A DNA stretch of 64,000 bases from Bacillota bacterium (GCA_023416695.1 JAEZGY010000058.1:1-64000); one strand, 5' to 3'; positions 54,392 to 62,758 are shown, counted from the first letter of the stretch. A program made the numbers and translations. Notes: generated by a model from the letters alone, not told the origin.

Positions 54392-54931
54392 ATGCATATT
54401 GGGCATAAGATTAAAGAGTTAAGAACACAAAAGGGTCTTACCCAGGAAGAGTTGGCAGATAGAAGCGAACTTAGTAAAGGTTTCATTTCTCAGCTAGAAA
54501 GGGATCTGACGTCCCCTTCTATTGCTACTTTAGTAGATATTCTGCAATGCTTAGGCACCAATTTAGAAGAATTCTTCTCCAATACAACCTCGGAACAAGT
54601 AGTATTTAAGAAAAATGATTATTTTGAGAAAATTGAAGGGGAACTCCAAAATAAAATTGAGTGGATTATACCAAATGCTCAAAAGAACATGATGGAGCCA
54701 ATTCTACTAACACTGGAGCCGGAAGGTTCCACCTATCCAGATAATCCTCATGAAGGAGAGGAGTTTGGTTATGTGTTAAGTGGTAGTATAAAGATTGTGA
54801 TTGGCAATAATAGTTATAAGGCAAAAAAAGGTGAGTCCTTTTACTTTACTCCAAATAAAAAGCATCATATTGAAGCCAATGGCAAGACAGGGGCGACGAT
54901 ACTTTGGGTATCTACCCCTCCTAGTTTTTAA
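54392..54931 (+). CDS. XRE-cupin transcriptional regulator of polyamine transport (PuuR-like)
   Basis: 179 residues. The N-terminal HTH_3 domain (GHKIKELRTQKGLTQEELAD, SKGFISQLERD) binds DNA; the C-terminal cupin_2 domain (about 105-178) holds HEGEEFGYVLSGSIKIVIG and a second His motif. This is the layout of PuuR and of regulators placed before potABCD in Firmicutes. Its position 44 bases ahead of potA makes polyamine-dependent autoregulation likely. GAAGGAGAGG precedes the ATG. Confidence 0.92.
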   Translation: MHIGHKIKELRTQKGLTQEELADRSELSKGFISQLERDLTSPSIATLVDILQCLGTNLEEFFSNTTSEQVVFKKNDYFEKIEGELQNKIEWIIPNAQKNMMEPILLTLEPEGSTYPDNPHEGEEFGYVLSGSIKIVIGNNSYKAKKGESFYFTPNKKHHIEANGKTGATILWVSTPPSF

Positions 54932-54974
54932 GTGAGAAATGTGGAAGTACGCAGGAAAGGATATGGTATAAGTT

Positions 54975-56048
54975 ATGGAAAAGAAATTAATCGATTTAAT
55001 CAATATTACAAAGGCTTACGGAAGCAATATAGTTTTAGATGACCTAAATCTATATATTAAAGAAAATGAATTTTTGACTTTACTTGGTCCCAGTGGCTGT
55101 GGTAAAACGACCACGCTACGCCTTATTGGAGGGTTTGAATCTCCTGATAAAGGAAAAGTGATCTTTGATGGTAAGGATATTACTATGCTTCCTCCTAATG
55201 AACGCCAATTAAATACCGTATTCCAGAAGTATGCTCTATTTTCTCATATGACCATTGCACAGAATATTGCATTCGGCTTAAAGATTAAGAATAAATCAGA
55301 TAAATATATTAAAGATAAAATCGAGTACGCTCTGAAGTTAGTTAATCTTCAAGGGTATGAAAATCGTACTCCTGACTCCTTAAGTGGTGGACAACAGCAA
55401 AGAATTGCCATTGCAAGAGCCATTGTAAATGAACCTAAGGTACTTTTACTTGATGAGCCTTTAGGAGCATTGGATTTAAAGCTTCGTCAGGATATGCAAT
55501 ATGAATTGATTAGACTAAAAAATGAGTTAGGCATTACCTTTGTTTATGTTACCCATGACCAGGAAGAGGCCCTTACCATGTCTGATACTATCGTTGTTAT
55601 GAACCAAGGATATATCCAACAGGTAGGAACTCCAGAGGATATCTACAATGAACCGAAGAATGCCTTTGTAGCCGACTTTATTGGAGAGAGTAACATTTTA
55701 GATGCTACCTTTGTGGAAGATAAGGTGGTAAAAATTCTAGGTGCCAAATTCCCTTGTGTAGACGTTGGCTTTGGACAAAATGTACCTGTAGACGTTGTAA
55801 TTCGTCCAGAGGACATTGATTTGGTGGCACCAGAGGATGGAACAATTACAGGGGTAGTTACCTCTTTGATATTTAAAGGTGTTCATTATGAAATGGATGT
55901 TGAGGCCAATGGACACGAATGGTTAGTTCATAGCACGGATCTATGTCCAGTGGGCACAAAAGTAGGAATTAAGGTAGATCCTTTTGATATTCAGATTATG
56001 AATAAGCCTGAATCTGAAGATGAAGAGGCGGTGATCTTAGATGAGTAA
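54975..56048 (+). CDS. potA: Spermidine/putrescine ABC transporter ATPase
   Basis: Drives import of polyamines. 357 residues. Walker A GPSGCGKTT, signature LSGGQQQRIAIARA, Walker B LLLDEPLGALD and His switch VTHDQEEA are all present. The C-terminal TOBE_2 domain (about 270-345) follows, as in PotA. The end overlaps potB by eight bases (ATGAGTAA). AAAGGA lies before the ATG. Confidence 0.95.
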   Translation: MEKKLIDLINITKAYGSNIVLDDLNLYIKENEFLTLLGPSGCGKTTTLRLIGGFESPDKGKVIFDGKDITMLPPNERQLNTVFQKYALFSHMTIAQNIAFGLKIKNKSDKYIKDKIEYALKLVNLQGYENRTPDSLSGGQQQRIAIARAIVNEPKVLLLDEPLGALDLKLRQDMQYELIRLKNELGITFVYVTHDQEEALTMSDTIVVMNQGYIQQVGTPEDIYNEPKNAFVADFIGESNILDATFVEDKVVKILGAKFPCVDVGFGQNVPVDVVIRPEDIDLVAPEDGTITGVVTSLIFKGVHYEMDVEANGHEWLVHSTDLCPVGTKVGIKVDPFDIQIMNKPESEDEEAVILDE

Positions 56049-56868
56049 GCGTAAGAGAAAGAGACTACTTGCAGGACCTTATTTGTTTTGGGCAGCAGCT
56101 TTTATCATCATTCCACTGATTATGGTAATTTACTATGGATTTACTAATTCTGATAATGGGTTTACCTTTGATAATGTGGCTCTTATTTGGGAGCGACAAA
56201 ATCTGAAAGCCTTAGGGTATTCCTTAGCACTATCTGCCATTAGTACAGCTATTTGTCTTCTATTAGCGTATCCTTTGGCTATGATTTTAAGAAATTCTAA
56301 GATGAAGACTTCTAGTTTTGTTATTTTTGTCTTTGTCCTTCCTATGTGGATGAACTTTTTATTAAGAACCTTTGCTTGGCAGACCTTGTTGGAGAAAAAC
56401 GGTGTAATAAACAGTCTTTTATCTGCGATGCATCTACCTACACTTAATTTAATTAATACATCGGCAGCCATAATACTTGGTATGGTATATAACTTCCTAC
56501 CTTTTATGGTGCTACCGATCTATAACTGTTTGGTAAAGATTGATAATAATGTAATTAATGCAGCAAGAGATTTAGGAGCTAATGGTCGTCAGACCTTTTC
56601 ACGCATTATATTCCCACTTAGTATGCCTGGAGTAATTAGTGGTATTACTATGGTATTTGTACCATCCTTAACGACCTTCGTTATCTCAGACATCTTAGGT
56701 GGAGGTAAGATTTGGCTCATTGGTAATATTATTGAGCAGGAATTTAAGCTTCGTTATAACTGGCATACTGGTTCAGGTTTGTCGTTAGTTTTAATGGTGT
56801 TTATTCTCATTAGTATGGCCTTTATTGCGAAATACGACAAAGATATGGAGGGAACAAACGTATGGTAA
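56041..56868 (+). CDS. potB: Spermidine/putrescine ABC transporter permease PotB
   Basis: 275-residue membrane permease with six helices. The coupling EAA motif INAARDLGANGRQTFSRIIFPLS places it in the binding-protein-dependent permease family; FTNSDNG and NGVINSLL-type loops match PotB. Overlaps potA by 8 bases and potC by 7, so translation is coupled. Confidence 0.93.
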   Translation: MSKRKRKRLLAGPYLFWAAAFIIIPLIMVIYYGFTNSDNGFTFDNVALIWERQNLKALGYSLALSAISTAICLLLAYPLAMILRNSKMKTSSFVIFVFVLPMWMNFLLRTFAWQTLLEKNGVINSLLSAMHLPTLNLINTSAAIILGMVYNFLPFMVLPIYNCLVKIDNNVINAARDLGANGRQTFSRIIFPLSMPGVISGITMVFVPSLTTFVISDILGGGKIWLIGNIIEQEFKLRYNWHTGSGLSLVLMVFILISMAFIAKYDKDMEGTNVW

Positions 56869-57659
56869 GAAATGCAGCAAAGCGCATCTATTTAATCATG
56901 ATTTTGATCTTCCTCTATGCACCTATATTGACCTTAGTTGTATTATCCTTTAACTCCTCCAAATCCCGTGCGAAATGGGGTGGGTTTACTTTAGACTGGT
57001 ATAAGGAATTGTTTCAGAATGAAGACATTTTGAATGCCTTATATACTACGCTAATAATTGCCTTTCTGTCTGCATTTATTGCAGTAATTATTGGGACAAT
57101 GGCTTCTATTGCTATGAACGCTATGAAGAAAACACCTAGAATGGTATTAACAGCCGTGACCAATATTCCTATGTTGAATGCTGATATTGTAACAGGTATA
57201 TCCCTGATGTTATTGTTCATTGGGGTAAATATGGTGCTACGTATCAACTTTGAACTTGGGTTTACTACTGTTTTGCTTTCTCATATTACCTTTAACATTC
57301 CGTATGTAATTCTTAGTGTTATGCCGAAGTTAAAACAGACCAATAAAAGCACCTATGAGGCAGCCCTAGACCTAGGGGCATCTCCTTTTTATGCTTTTTG
57401 GAAGGTGATTTTACCTGATATTTTCCCAGGAATTTTATCTGGTTTTCTATTAGCTTTTACAATGTCCTTAGATGATTTTATCATTACCCACTTTACGAAG
57501 GGTCCTGGAGTAGATACCTTATCTACGATGATTTATGCAGAGGTTCGTAAGGGAATTAAACCGGAAATGTATGCACTGTCAACCTTAATGTTTGTGGCGG
57601 TAATTATTCTACTTGTATTGATTAACCGTAAGCCGTCAAGAAAGGAAGTAAAACAGTGA
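56862..57659 (+). CDS. potC: Spermidine/putrescine ABC transporter permease PotC
   Basis: 265 residues, six helices. First loop NSSKSRAKWGGFTLDWY is typical of PotC, and the EAA motif reads YEAALDLGASPFYAFWKVILP. MSLDDFIITHFTKGPGVDTL is the conserved last periplasmic region. Pairs with PotB in the membrane. Ends in GTGA, with four bases overlapping the potD GTG. Confidence 0.93.
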   Translation: MVRNAAKRIYLIMILIFLYAPILTLVVLSFNSSKSRAKWGGFTLDWYKELFQNEDILNALYTTLIIAFLSAFIAVIIGTMASIAMNAMKKTPRMVLTAVTNIPMLNADIVTGISLMLLFIGVNMVLRINFELGFTTVLLSHITFNIPYVILSVMPKLKQTNKSTYEAALDLGASPFYAFWKVILPDIFPGILSGFLLAFTMSLDDFIITHFTKGPGVDTLSTMIYAEVRKGIKPEMYALSTLMFVAVIILLVLINRKPSRKEVKQ

Positions 57660-58711
57660 AGAAGTCAGTAGTAAAAATAATTGTTGTCTCCCTAATTACC
57701 TCTATGGTACTAATGACTCTTGGTGGTTGTGGGAAGACCTATGATTTATATATATATAACTGGGGAGAGTATATCGATCCAGATGTGCTAGATTTATTTG
57801 AAGAGGAAACTGGCTATAGCGTTAGCTATGATGAATTTGAGACCAACGAAGCTATGTATCCTAAGATTGCCAATAGTGCAGTAAGCTACGATGTAATCTG
57901 TCCTTCCGATTATATGATTGAACGTCTGATGCAGGAAGGGTTACTTGCAGAGCTTAATTATGATAATATCCCTAATATTAAATATATTGGACAAGAGTAT
58001 ATGGATCAATCTAAGTATTTTGACCCAGAGAATAAGTATTCCGTCCCTTATTGTTGGGGAACCGTTGGTATTCTTTATAATACCACTATGGTGGATGAAG
58101 AGATTGATAGCTGGTCGGTTCTCTTTGATGAGAAATATAAGGATAATATCTTAATGATTGATAGTGTTAGGGATGCTATGGGGGTTGCCTTAAAGTACCT
58201 TGGATATTCTTTAAATTCTACTGATGAGAAAGAGTTAGAGGAGGCCAAGGAGCTTTTAATCAAACAAAAGCCATTGGTACAGGCCTATGTGGTGGATCAG
58301 GTTCGAGATAAAATGATTGGTGGAGAAGCCGCTCTTGGAGTAATCTACTCTGGTGAGGCAATCTACACGAAGGAAGAAAATGAGGATCTAGAATATGTAG
58401 TGCCAAAGGAAGGCTCTAATGTATGGATTGATTCTTGGGTAATTCCAAAAAACGCAAAGAATAAAGAAGCAGCAGAGGCATTTATTAATTTCCTTTGTCG
58501 TCCAGATATTGCATTGATGAACTTTGATTATATTGGATATTCCACTCCAAATAAAGAAGTCCGTGACATGATAGAGGATGAAGACCTTAAGAACAATGAA
58601 ACTGCTTTTCCAGGAAAGGATATTACCTCTAGATGTGAGACCTTTAAGTATCTTGGAAAAGAAATGGATGATTTGTATTATAGTAAGTGGAAAGATTTAA
58701 AGAGTGAATAG
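57656..58711 (+). CDS. potD: Polyamine-binding lipoprotein PotD
   Basis: Extracellular solute-binding protein, 351 residues. The signal ends in lipobox LGGC with C25 as the lipid anchor. Family residues include YIYNWGEYIDPDVLDLFEEE, YDVICPSDYMIERL, YCWGTVGILYN and GSNVWIDSWVIPKNA. Start is GTG at 57656 behind AAAGGAAG, overlapping the potC stop. Together with potABC it forms a complete importer. Confidence 0.94.
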   Translation: MKKSVVKIIVVSLITSMVLMTLGGCGKTYDLYIYNWGEYIDPDVLDLFEEETGYSVSYDEFETNEAMYPKIANSAVSYDVICPSDYMIERLMQEGLLAELNYDNIPNIKYIGQEYMDQSKYFDPENKYSVPYCWGTVGILYNTTMVDEEIDSWSVLFDEKYKDNILMIDSVRDAMGVALKYLGYSLNSTDEKELEEAKELLIKQKPLVQAYVVDQVRDKMIGGEAALGVIYSGEAIYTKEENEDLEYVVPKEGSNVWIDSWVIPKNAKNKEAAEAFINFLCRPDIALMNFDYIGYSTPNKEVRDMIEDEDLKNNETAFPGKDITSRCETFKYLGKEMDDLYYSKWKDLKSE

Positions 58712-58865
58712 AGAAACTGTGCTACAAAGTGCGGATACTACCTCAAGTGACAGGATAGAGTCTACCAAGACTCTTGCAACATTGGATATCATTGGTTCTT
58801 TGGCATCCCTTTTATGGAATGTTGGTAACCTAATTACGTCATTCATCAAGAAAAGAAAATCTTAA
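58704..58865 (+). CDS. Small amphipathic protein at the end of the pot operon, 53 residues
   Basis: GTG at 58704 lies eight bases after GGAAAG and inside the end of potD (8-base overlap). The frame encodes about 53 residues, the last 30 being an amphipathic or membrane helix (TLDIIGSLASLLWNVGN) with a KKRK tail, like small membrane-active peptides. The transcript ends at the terminator 14 bases on. No family is recognised. It could be a chance frame, but position, ribosome site and composition favour a gene. Confidence 0.45.
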   Translation: MNRETVLQSADTTSSDRIESTKTLATLDIIGSLASLLWNVGNLITSFIKKRKS

Positions 58866-58878
58866 ACTATGATTTATG

Positions 58879-58917
58879 AAAGGCAGTTCCCTAAAAAATT
58901 AGTGGAACTGCCTTTTT
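58879..58917 (+). terminator. Terminator of the pot operon
   Basis: AAAGGCAGTTCC pairs perfectly with GGAACTGCCTTT, followed by five T in total. Confidence 0.9.
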
Positions 58918-58983
58918 ACGTTACTTTTTTATAAAGCGAAATACTTGTGTGTATGTTGTTATAACATATAGTTAAATCTTTCC

Positions 58984-60084
58984 TTAAGAATAAAAGTCTT
59001 TCACCCTATCTATACGAGCACTCATATTAGCAAACAATAGGTCTACAATAGTAAGAGCAACCATAGATTCTACTACGACTACAGCTCTTGGCACAATAAT
59101 TGGATCATGTCGCCCCTTTATGTTGATTTGAATATTCTCACCTTGTCTATTAACTGTTTCTTGTGTGGTAAAAATACTCGGTGTTGGTTTTACCGCTGCT
59201 CGTAAAATTAGTTCAGAACCATCACTCATACCACCAAGAACACCTCCACTATGGTTGGTTTTCTTTACAATTTGTCCTGTGGACGTAGCCATAAAGCCAT
59301 CATTGTTTTCAGAGCCATGTTTACCTGTAACTAAAAAGCCATCCCCAATCTCGACTCCTTTAATAGCTCCGATAGACATGACTGCTTTGGCAAGATTGGC
59401 ATCAAGCTTATCAAAAACAGGTTCTCCAATCCCTCTCGGCATTCCAGTTACAACACATTCAATCATACCGCCAGTAGAGTCTAGTTTCTTTATCTGCTCT
59501 TCTAAGTATAATATAGCTTTTTCAGCTGCTTTTGCGTCTGGCATGACAGCAGGATTACGATAAGCTTCTTCTCGATCAAAATTATTATAATCAATGGTGA
59601 TAGGTCCGATGGTTTTTGTGTAAGCAAATATATGAATGCCGAGCTGCTTTAATATCTCTGAGGCAATAGCTCCACCAGCTACACGTCCTATGGTTTCCCT
59701 ACCAGAGGAACGACCACCACCTCTATAATCCCTAAACCCATATTTTTTATCAAAGGTAAAGTCTGCATGTCCTGGACGATAAGAATTGGAGATTTCACTA
59801 TAATCGCCAGGGCGCTCATTTTCATTCCGAACAAGCATTGAGATAGAGGCACCAGTAGTTTTTCCCTCAAAGACACCAGAGAGTATCTCCACAGAATCGG
59901 ATTCCTTACGCATCGTAGAAAGACGACTTCTTCCAGGCTTTCTACGGTCTAAGTAGGACTGGATAATCTCTTCACTTATGGTTAATCCTGCAGGACAGCC
60001 GTCAACAACCACACCTATTCCCTTGCCATGAGATTCTCCCCAGGTAGTAATAACAAATTGCTTTCCAAAACTAGATCCAGACAT
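58984..60084 (-). CDS. aroC: Chorismate synthase
   Basis: Makes chorismate from EPSP with reduced FMN, last step of the shikimate path. 366 residues from MSGSSFGKQF. Signatures: WGESHGKGIG, RSRLSTMRKE, the histidine motif RPGHADFTFDKKYG and GRSSGRETIGRVAGG, plus SDGSELILRAAVKPTPSI near the C-terminus. AAAGGAGG five bases before 60084 sets the start; the frame itself runs on 99 bases upstream without another ribosome site. Other aro genes are not nearby. Confidence 0.96.
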   Translation of the reverse strand: MSGSSFGKQFVITTWGESHGKGIGVVVDGCPAGLTISEEIIQSYLDRRKPGRSRLSTMRKESDSVEILSGVFEGKTTGASISMLVRNENERPGDYSEISNSYRPGHADFTFDKKYGFRDYRGGGRSSGRETIGRVAGGAIASEILKQLGIHIFAYTKTIGPITIDYNNFDREEAYRNPAVMPDAKAAEKAILYLEEQIKKLDSTGGMIECVVTGMPRGIGEPVFDKLDANLAKAVMSIGAIKGVEIGDGFLVTGKHGSENNDGFMATSTGQIVKKTNHSGGVLGGMSDGSELILRAAVKPTPSIFTTQETVNRQGENIQINIKGRHDPIIVPRAVVVVESMVALTIVDLLFANMSARIDRVKDFYS

Positions 60085-60219
60085 AAAAACCTCCTTTGTT
60101 CCATTTTTATTTATTATAACTGAATTGGTTTGAGGGTGCAAGCAATAGGTCCATTCACATGAAAAGCTCATATAATAATACATACCAATGGAGAATCGAG
60201 TAAGAAAGGATGGAATACT

Positions 60220-60396
60220 TTGTCAAGAGAGGATTATGAAATGATGAAACGACTGAATGAGCTACAAAGACGAAGTAATAAAGAAAAATGCAGAGAAAAC
60301 GATGAGTTAATAATAGAGAATAATACGATTTATGAAATAGATTTGGAATGCTATGAATGTATGCTACGAGAAAAAAGCAAGTATTTGAGTAAATAG
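60220..60396 (+). CDS. Small hypothetical protein, 58 residues
   Basis: TTG start at 60220, nine bases after AAAGGA; ATG codons at 60241 and 60244 are alternatives. The product is highly charged and probably helical (MMKRLNELQRRSNKEKC, then LIIENNTIYEIDLECYECM). Three cysteines occur. No family recognised. It is divergent from aroC with a short shared promoter region. Confidence 0.5.
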   Translation: MSREDYEMMKRLNELQRRSNKEKCRENDELIIENNTIYEIDLECYECMLREKSKYLSK

Positions 60397-60433
60397 AAGG
60401 AGAGAATAGCTCTTATTAATGGGATAGATAAAA

Positions 60434-60530
60434 CAGAGAGTTTCGCTTGCGGAACTCTCCGCCTGCGGCGGATCGTGTAAACGACACTATTCATACTGCC
60501 GCAGTGCGATTACCAGGTTTCTGTTTTTTA
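60434..60530. repeat. GC-rich hairpin element (REP-like)
   Basis: Clearly richer in G+C than its surroundings. GAGAGTTTCGC/GCGGAACTCTC forms a hairpin at 60436-60459, and CTGCGGC (about 60463-60469) pairs with GCCGCAG (60498-60504) enclosing TCGTGTAAACGA. No gene fits. It looks like a small dispersed palindromic element, but copies elsewhere cannot be seen here. Confidence 0.45.
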
Positions 60531-60539
60531 GAAAGTTTT

Positions 60540-60618
60540 CTTGTTGCATAGGATATTGCGAAGAAATATCCTATGCAACAAGAATACAGGGAGAGTCACC
60601 AAAGACTCCCCCTGTATT
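60540..60618. terminator. Two tandem hairpins after the Cys-rich gene
   Basis: Perfect 18-bp arms at 60540-60557 and 60565-60582 (CTTGTTGCATAGGATATT and its complement), then 15-bp arms at 60583-60597 and 60604-60618 with one mismatch. The second lies 14 bases past the stop of the minus-strand gene ending at 60632 and probably ends it; a good T tract is lacking. Confidence 0.65.
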
Positions 60619-60631
60619 TGCTTATGGTATA

Positions 60632-60892
60632 TTAGCAGCCACAACCGCCAAAGCCGAAACCATTTCCGCCGCAACAGAAAAGAAGTATGATAATCCAAAT
60701 CCAGCTTCCGCATCCGCCTTCAGAACCGCCGCATCCGCAGCCGCCGCCAAAGCCAAATCCACTACCATTACCACAGCAGCAGGAAAGAAGTAGAATGATC
60801 CAGATAATACTGCAACATCCATTGTTTTCGGATCCACATCCACATCCAGAGTTGCCTCCGCAGCCACAGTTTGCTGTCGTCAATTCGCTCAT
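60632..60892 (-). CDS. Cys/Gly-rich 'chorion class high-cysteine' type protein
   Basis: 86 residues. Two hydrophobic blocks (SIIWIILLLSCC and SWIWIIILLFCC) are separated and flanked by Gly/Cys/Phe-rich stretches (GNGSGFGFGGGCGCGG, end GFGGCGC). This fits proteins called 'chorion class high-cysteine HCB protein 13' in clostridial genomes, likely spore-coat or membrane-surface components. AGGAGGA precedes the ATG. A paralogue lies 145 bases upstream on the same strand. Other open frames here, such as a Pro-rich plus frame, are shadows. Confidence 0.75.
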   Translation of the reverse strand: MSELTTANCGCGGNSGCGCGSENNGCCSIIWIILLLSCCCGNGSGFGFGGGCGCGGSEGGCGSWIWIIILLFCCGGNGFGFGGCGC

Positions 60893-60973
60893 TAAAAAAT
60901 CCTCCTAATTAGGTTTACATCATATCTTATGCAGTGGGCTTGTTTTAAGTGCAAAATAATATTTATAGCCAAT

Positions 60974-61015
60974 AAACAAGGGGTTGCTTTCAAAGTATAA
61001 AGCAACCCCTTGTTT
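60974..61015 (-). terminator. Terminator of the upstream Cys/Gly-rich gene
   Basis: Perfect 17-bp arms AAACAAGGGGTTGCTTT and AAAGCAACCCCTTGTTT around an eight-base loop. It lies 22 bases past the stop at 61038 and separates the two paralogues. Confidence 0.85.
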
Positions 61016-61037
61016 TGCTTTCGTATTAGACTAGGAA

Positions 61038-61271
61038 CTAGCAGCCACAACCACCGAAGCCATTACCGCCACAGCAGCAGAAAAGAAGTATGATAATCCA
61101 AATCCAGCTTCCACATCCGCCTTCAGAACCACCGCAGCCGCCGAAACCAAAACCTCCACCGCCATTACCACCGCAGCAGCATAAGAGAAGAAGAATGATT
61201 ATCCAAGAACATCCTCCATTCCCTTCATTGCTACAACTATTTCCGCAAGAAGCAGTTGATAAATCGCTCAT
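61038..61271 (-). CDS. Cys/Gly-rich 'chorion class high-cysteine' type protein, second copy
   Basis: 77 residues, same plan as its neighbour: start MSDLSTASCGN, hydrophobic blocks SWIIILLLLCCC and SWIWIIILLFCCC, Gly/Phe linkers and the same end GGCGC. The C-terminal halves (GGSEGGCGSWIWIIILLF) are almost identical between copies, showing recent duplication or conversion. AGGAGGA gives the start. Spore or envelope role inferred from family naming only. Confidence 0.75.
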   Translation of the reverse strand: MSDLSTASCGNSCSNEGNGGCSWIIILLLLCCCGGNGGGGFGFGGCGGSEGGCGSWIWIIILLFCCCGGNGFGGCGC

Positions 61272-61414
61272 TTAAGTTCCTCCTAAAATCTTCTACAGTG
61301 AATTGTATGAGGCAATGCTTGGTCAATATTATAATTATTAATAAATTTTTATATTTTTTTTAGCCATAAACTTAAAAAAATACAAACAAATTAATATACT
61401 ATAAAATGGCAGAA

Positions 61415-61442
61415 TTGACATTTTTACTCAGTATGGTATACT
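61415..61442 (+). promoter_or_regulatory. Promoter of the rubrerythrin operon
   Basis: TTGACA at 61415-61420, 16-base spacer, TATACT at 61437-61442. Confidence 0.75.
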
Positions 61443-61490
61443 AAAAATATGGGTGACCTTATAAAACTATAGAGAAAAGGAGATGGCGAT

Positions 61491-62027
61491 ATGAATCAAC
61501 TCAAGGGTTCAAAGACAGAAGCTAACCTATGGGAAGCTTTTGCAGGAGAATCAAAGGCAAGGAACAAGTATACTTACTATGCATCAAAAGCGAAAAAAGA
61601 GGGCTATGTTCAAATAGCTGCGTTGTTTGAAGAGACAGCCAACAATGAAAAAGAACATGCAAAACTCTGGTATAAACTTTTAGGTGGTGTCGGTGATACA
61701 GCTGCTAATCTTCTAGATGCTGCAGAAGGTGAGTATTATGAATGGACCGATATGTACGCTACTTTTGCAAAAGAAGCTAGAGAAGAAGGTTTTGACAAGA
61801 TTGCAGCTCTTTTTGAAGGTGTTGCAAAGATTGAGAAAGAACACGAAGAAAGATATCGTAAGTTATTAGCCAACGTTGAAGGTGGATTAGTATTTTCCAA
61901 AGATGGGGATGTCATATGGCAATGCGCCAACTGTGGACATATTGTTATAGGAAAGAATGCCCCAGAAATCTGTGCTGTTTGTGCACATCCAAAGTCATAT
62001 TTTCAGGTAAGAGCTGAAAATTACTAA
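61491..62027 (+). CDS. rbr: Rubrerythrin
   Basis: Reduces hydrogen peroxide using a di-iron site fed by a rubredoxin-type centre. 178 residues. Helical di-iron ligands lie in EAFAGESKARNKY, EETANNEKEHAKLW and EGVAKIEKEHEERY (two EKEH motifs). The C-terminal rubredoxin domain has CANCG and CAVCAHP. AAAGGAGATGG precedes the ATG. The dfx gene follows 160 bases on, rubredoxin after that: an oxygen-stress set. Confidence 0.95.
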   Translation: MNQLKGSKTEANLWEAFAGESKARNKYTYYASKAKKEGYVQIAALFEETANNEKEHAKLWYKLLGGVGDTAANLLDAAEGEYYEWTDMYATFAKEAREEGFDKIAALFEGVAKIEKEHEERYRKLLANVEGGLVFSKDGDVIWQCANCGHIVIGKNAPEICAVCAHPKSYFQVRAENY

Positions 62028-62187
62028 TTGGTTTATGATTATCCGCAGGTATTTTACATAAGAATATAACATATAGAACAAACCTGAATAAAATACATCG
62101 GATATCAAATTACAAATGATAAGGTAACAATACAATGTACAATTGTTATTATGTGAATCAATAAAAATCATTAAAGGAGAGCATATC

Positions 62188-62568
62188 ATGAAAGAACAAA
62201 GATTTTTAGTTTGTAAGCATTGTGGCAATATTGTAGCAGTTGTAGAAGATGCCGGTGTTGATGTTATTTGCTGTGGTGAGAAGATGCAGGAGCTTATTCC
62301 TAACACAGTAGATGCTGCAACAGAAAAGCATGTTCCAGTTGTAACTGTTGATGGATGTAGCGTAACTGTGAATGTAGGAGAGGTTCCACATCCTATGGTT
62401 CCAGAGCATTACATACAATGGATATTTGTTAAGACAGAAAAAGGTGGTCAGAGAAAGCTTTTAACTCCAGGATCTGAACCAAAAGCTGAATTTTGTCTTG
62501 TAGATGATAAGATACTTGAAGTTTATGAGTATTGTAATCTCCACGGATTGTGGAAGGTTACTTTATAA
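62188..62568 (+). CDS. dfx: Desulfoferrodoxin (2Fe superoxide reductase)
   Basis: Reduces superoxide to peroxide. 126 residues from MKEQRF. The desulforedoxin centre I uses C9, C12, C28 and C29; centre II, the reactive site, uses H48, H68, H74, C116 and H119, all in the places known from Desulfovibrio Dfx. AAAGGAGAG lies before ATG 62188; the longer frame from 62143 lacks a ribosome site. Rubrerythrin upstream would take up the peroxide made. Confidence 0.96.
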   Translation: MKEQRFLVCKHCGNIVAVVEDAGVDVICCGEKMQELIPNTVDAATEKHVPVVTVDGCSVTVNVGEVPHPMVPEHYIQWIFVKTEKGGQRKLLTPGSEPKAEFCLVDDKILEVYEYCNLHGLWKVTL

Positions 62569-62585
62569 GAAAGGAGATTACTAGT

Positions 62586-62723
62586 ATGGCAGATCAAGTT
62601 CAATATGTTTGCTCCGTTTGTGGATATATCTATGAAGGAGACATTCCTTTTGAAGAATTAGGTGACGATTATGAATGCCCATTATGTGGTGCTTCAAAGT
62701 CAGCTTTTGAAATTATGGAATAG
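62586..62723 (+). CDS. rd: Rubredoxin, short-loop type
   Basis: 45-residue iron protein passing electrons to Dfx and rubrerythrin. The Fe ligands are C9 and C12 (VCSVCGYIYEG) and C31 and C34 (ECPLCGASK). The stretch between the pairs is 18 residues rather than about 29, a shortened loop like that of the 45-residue Desulfovibrio desulfuricans protein. It follows dfx by 17 bases with AAGGAGA before the ATG, so the three genes form one redox operon. Confidence 0.93.
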   Translation: MADQVQYVCSVCGYIYEGDIPFEELGDDYECPLCGASKSAFEIME

Positions 62724-62727
62724 CTGT

Positions 62728-62758
62728 AAAAGTGTAGCCTAAGGGCTACACTTTTTTA
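62728..62758 (+). terminator. Terminator of the rbr-dfx-rd operon
   Basis: AAAAGTGTAGCC pairs with GGCTACACTTTT around TAAG, with more T after. Confidence 0.9.

Noticed and set aside
60622..60867. Ala/Val-rich minus-strand frame of 81 residues
   Set aside because: Shifted frame of the Cys/Gly-rich gene at 60632, without its own ribosome site.
60687..60908. Pro-rich plus-strand open frame (and a similar one at 61090-61275)
   Set aside because: Antisense of Gly-coding GGN codons in the Cys/Gly-rich genes. The minus frames have AGGAGGA sites and are paralogous; the plus frames have none.
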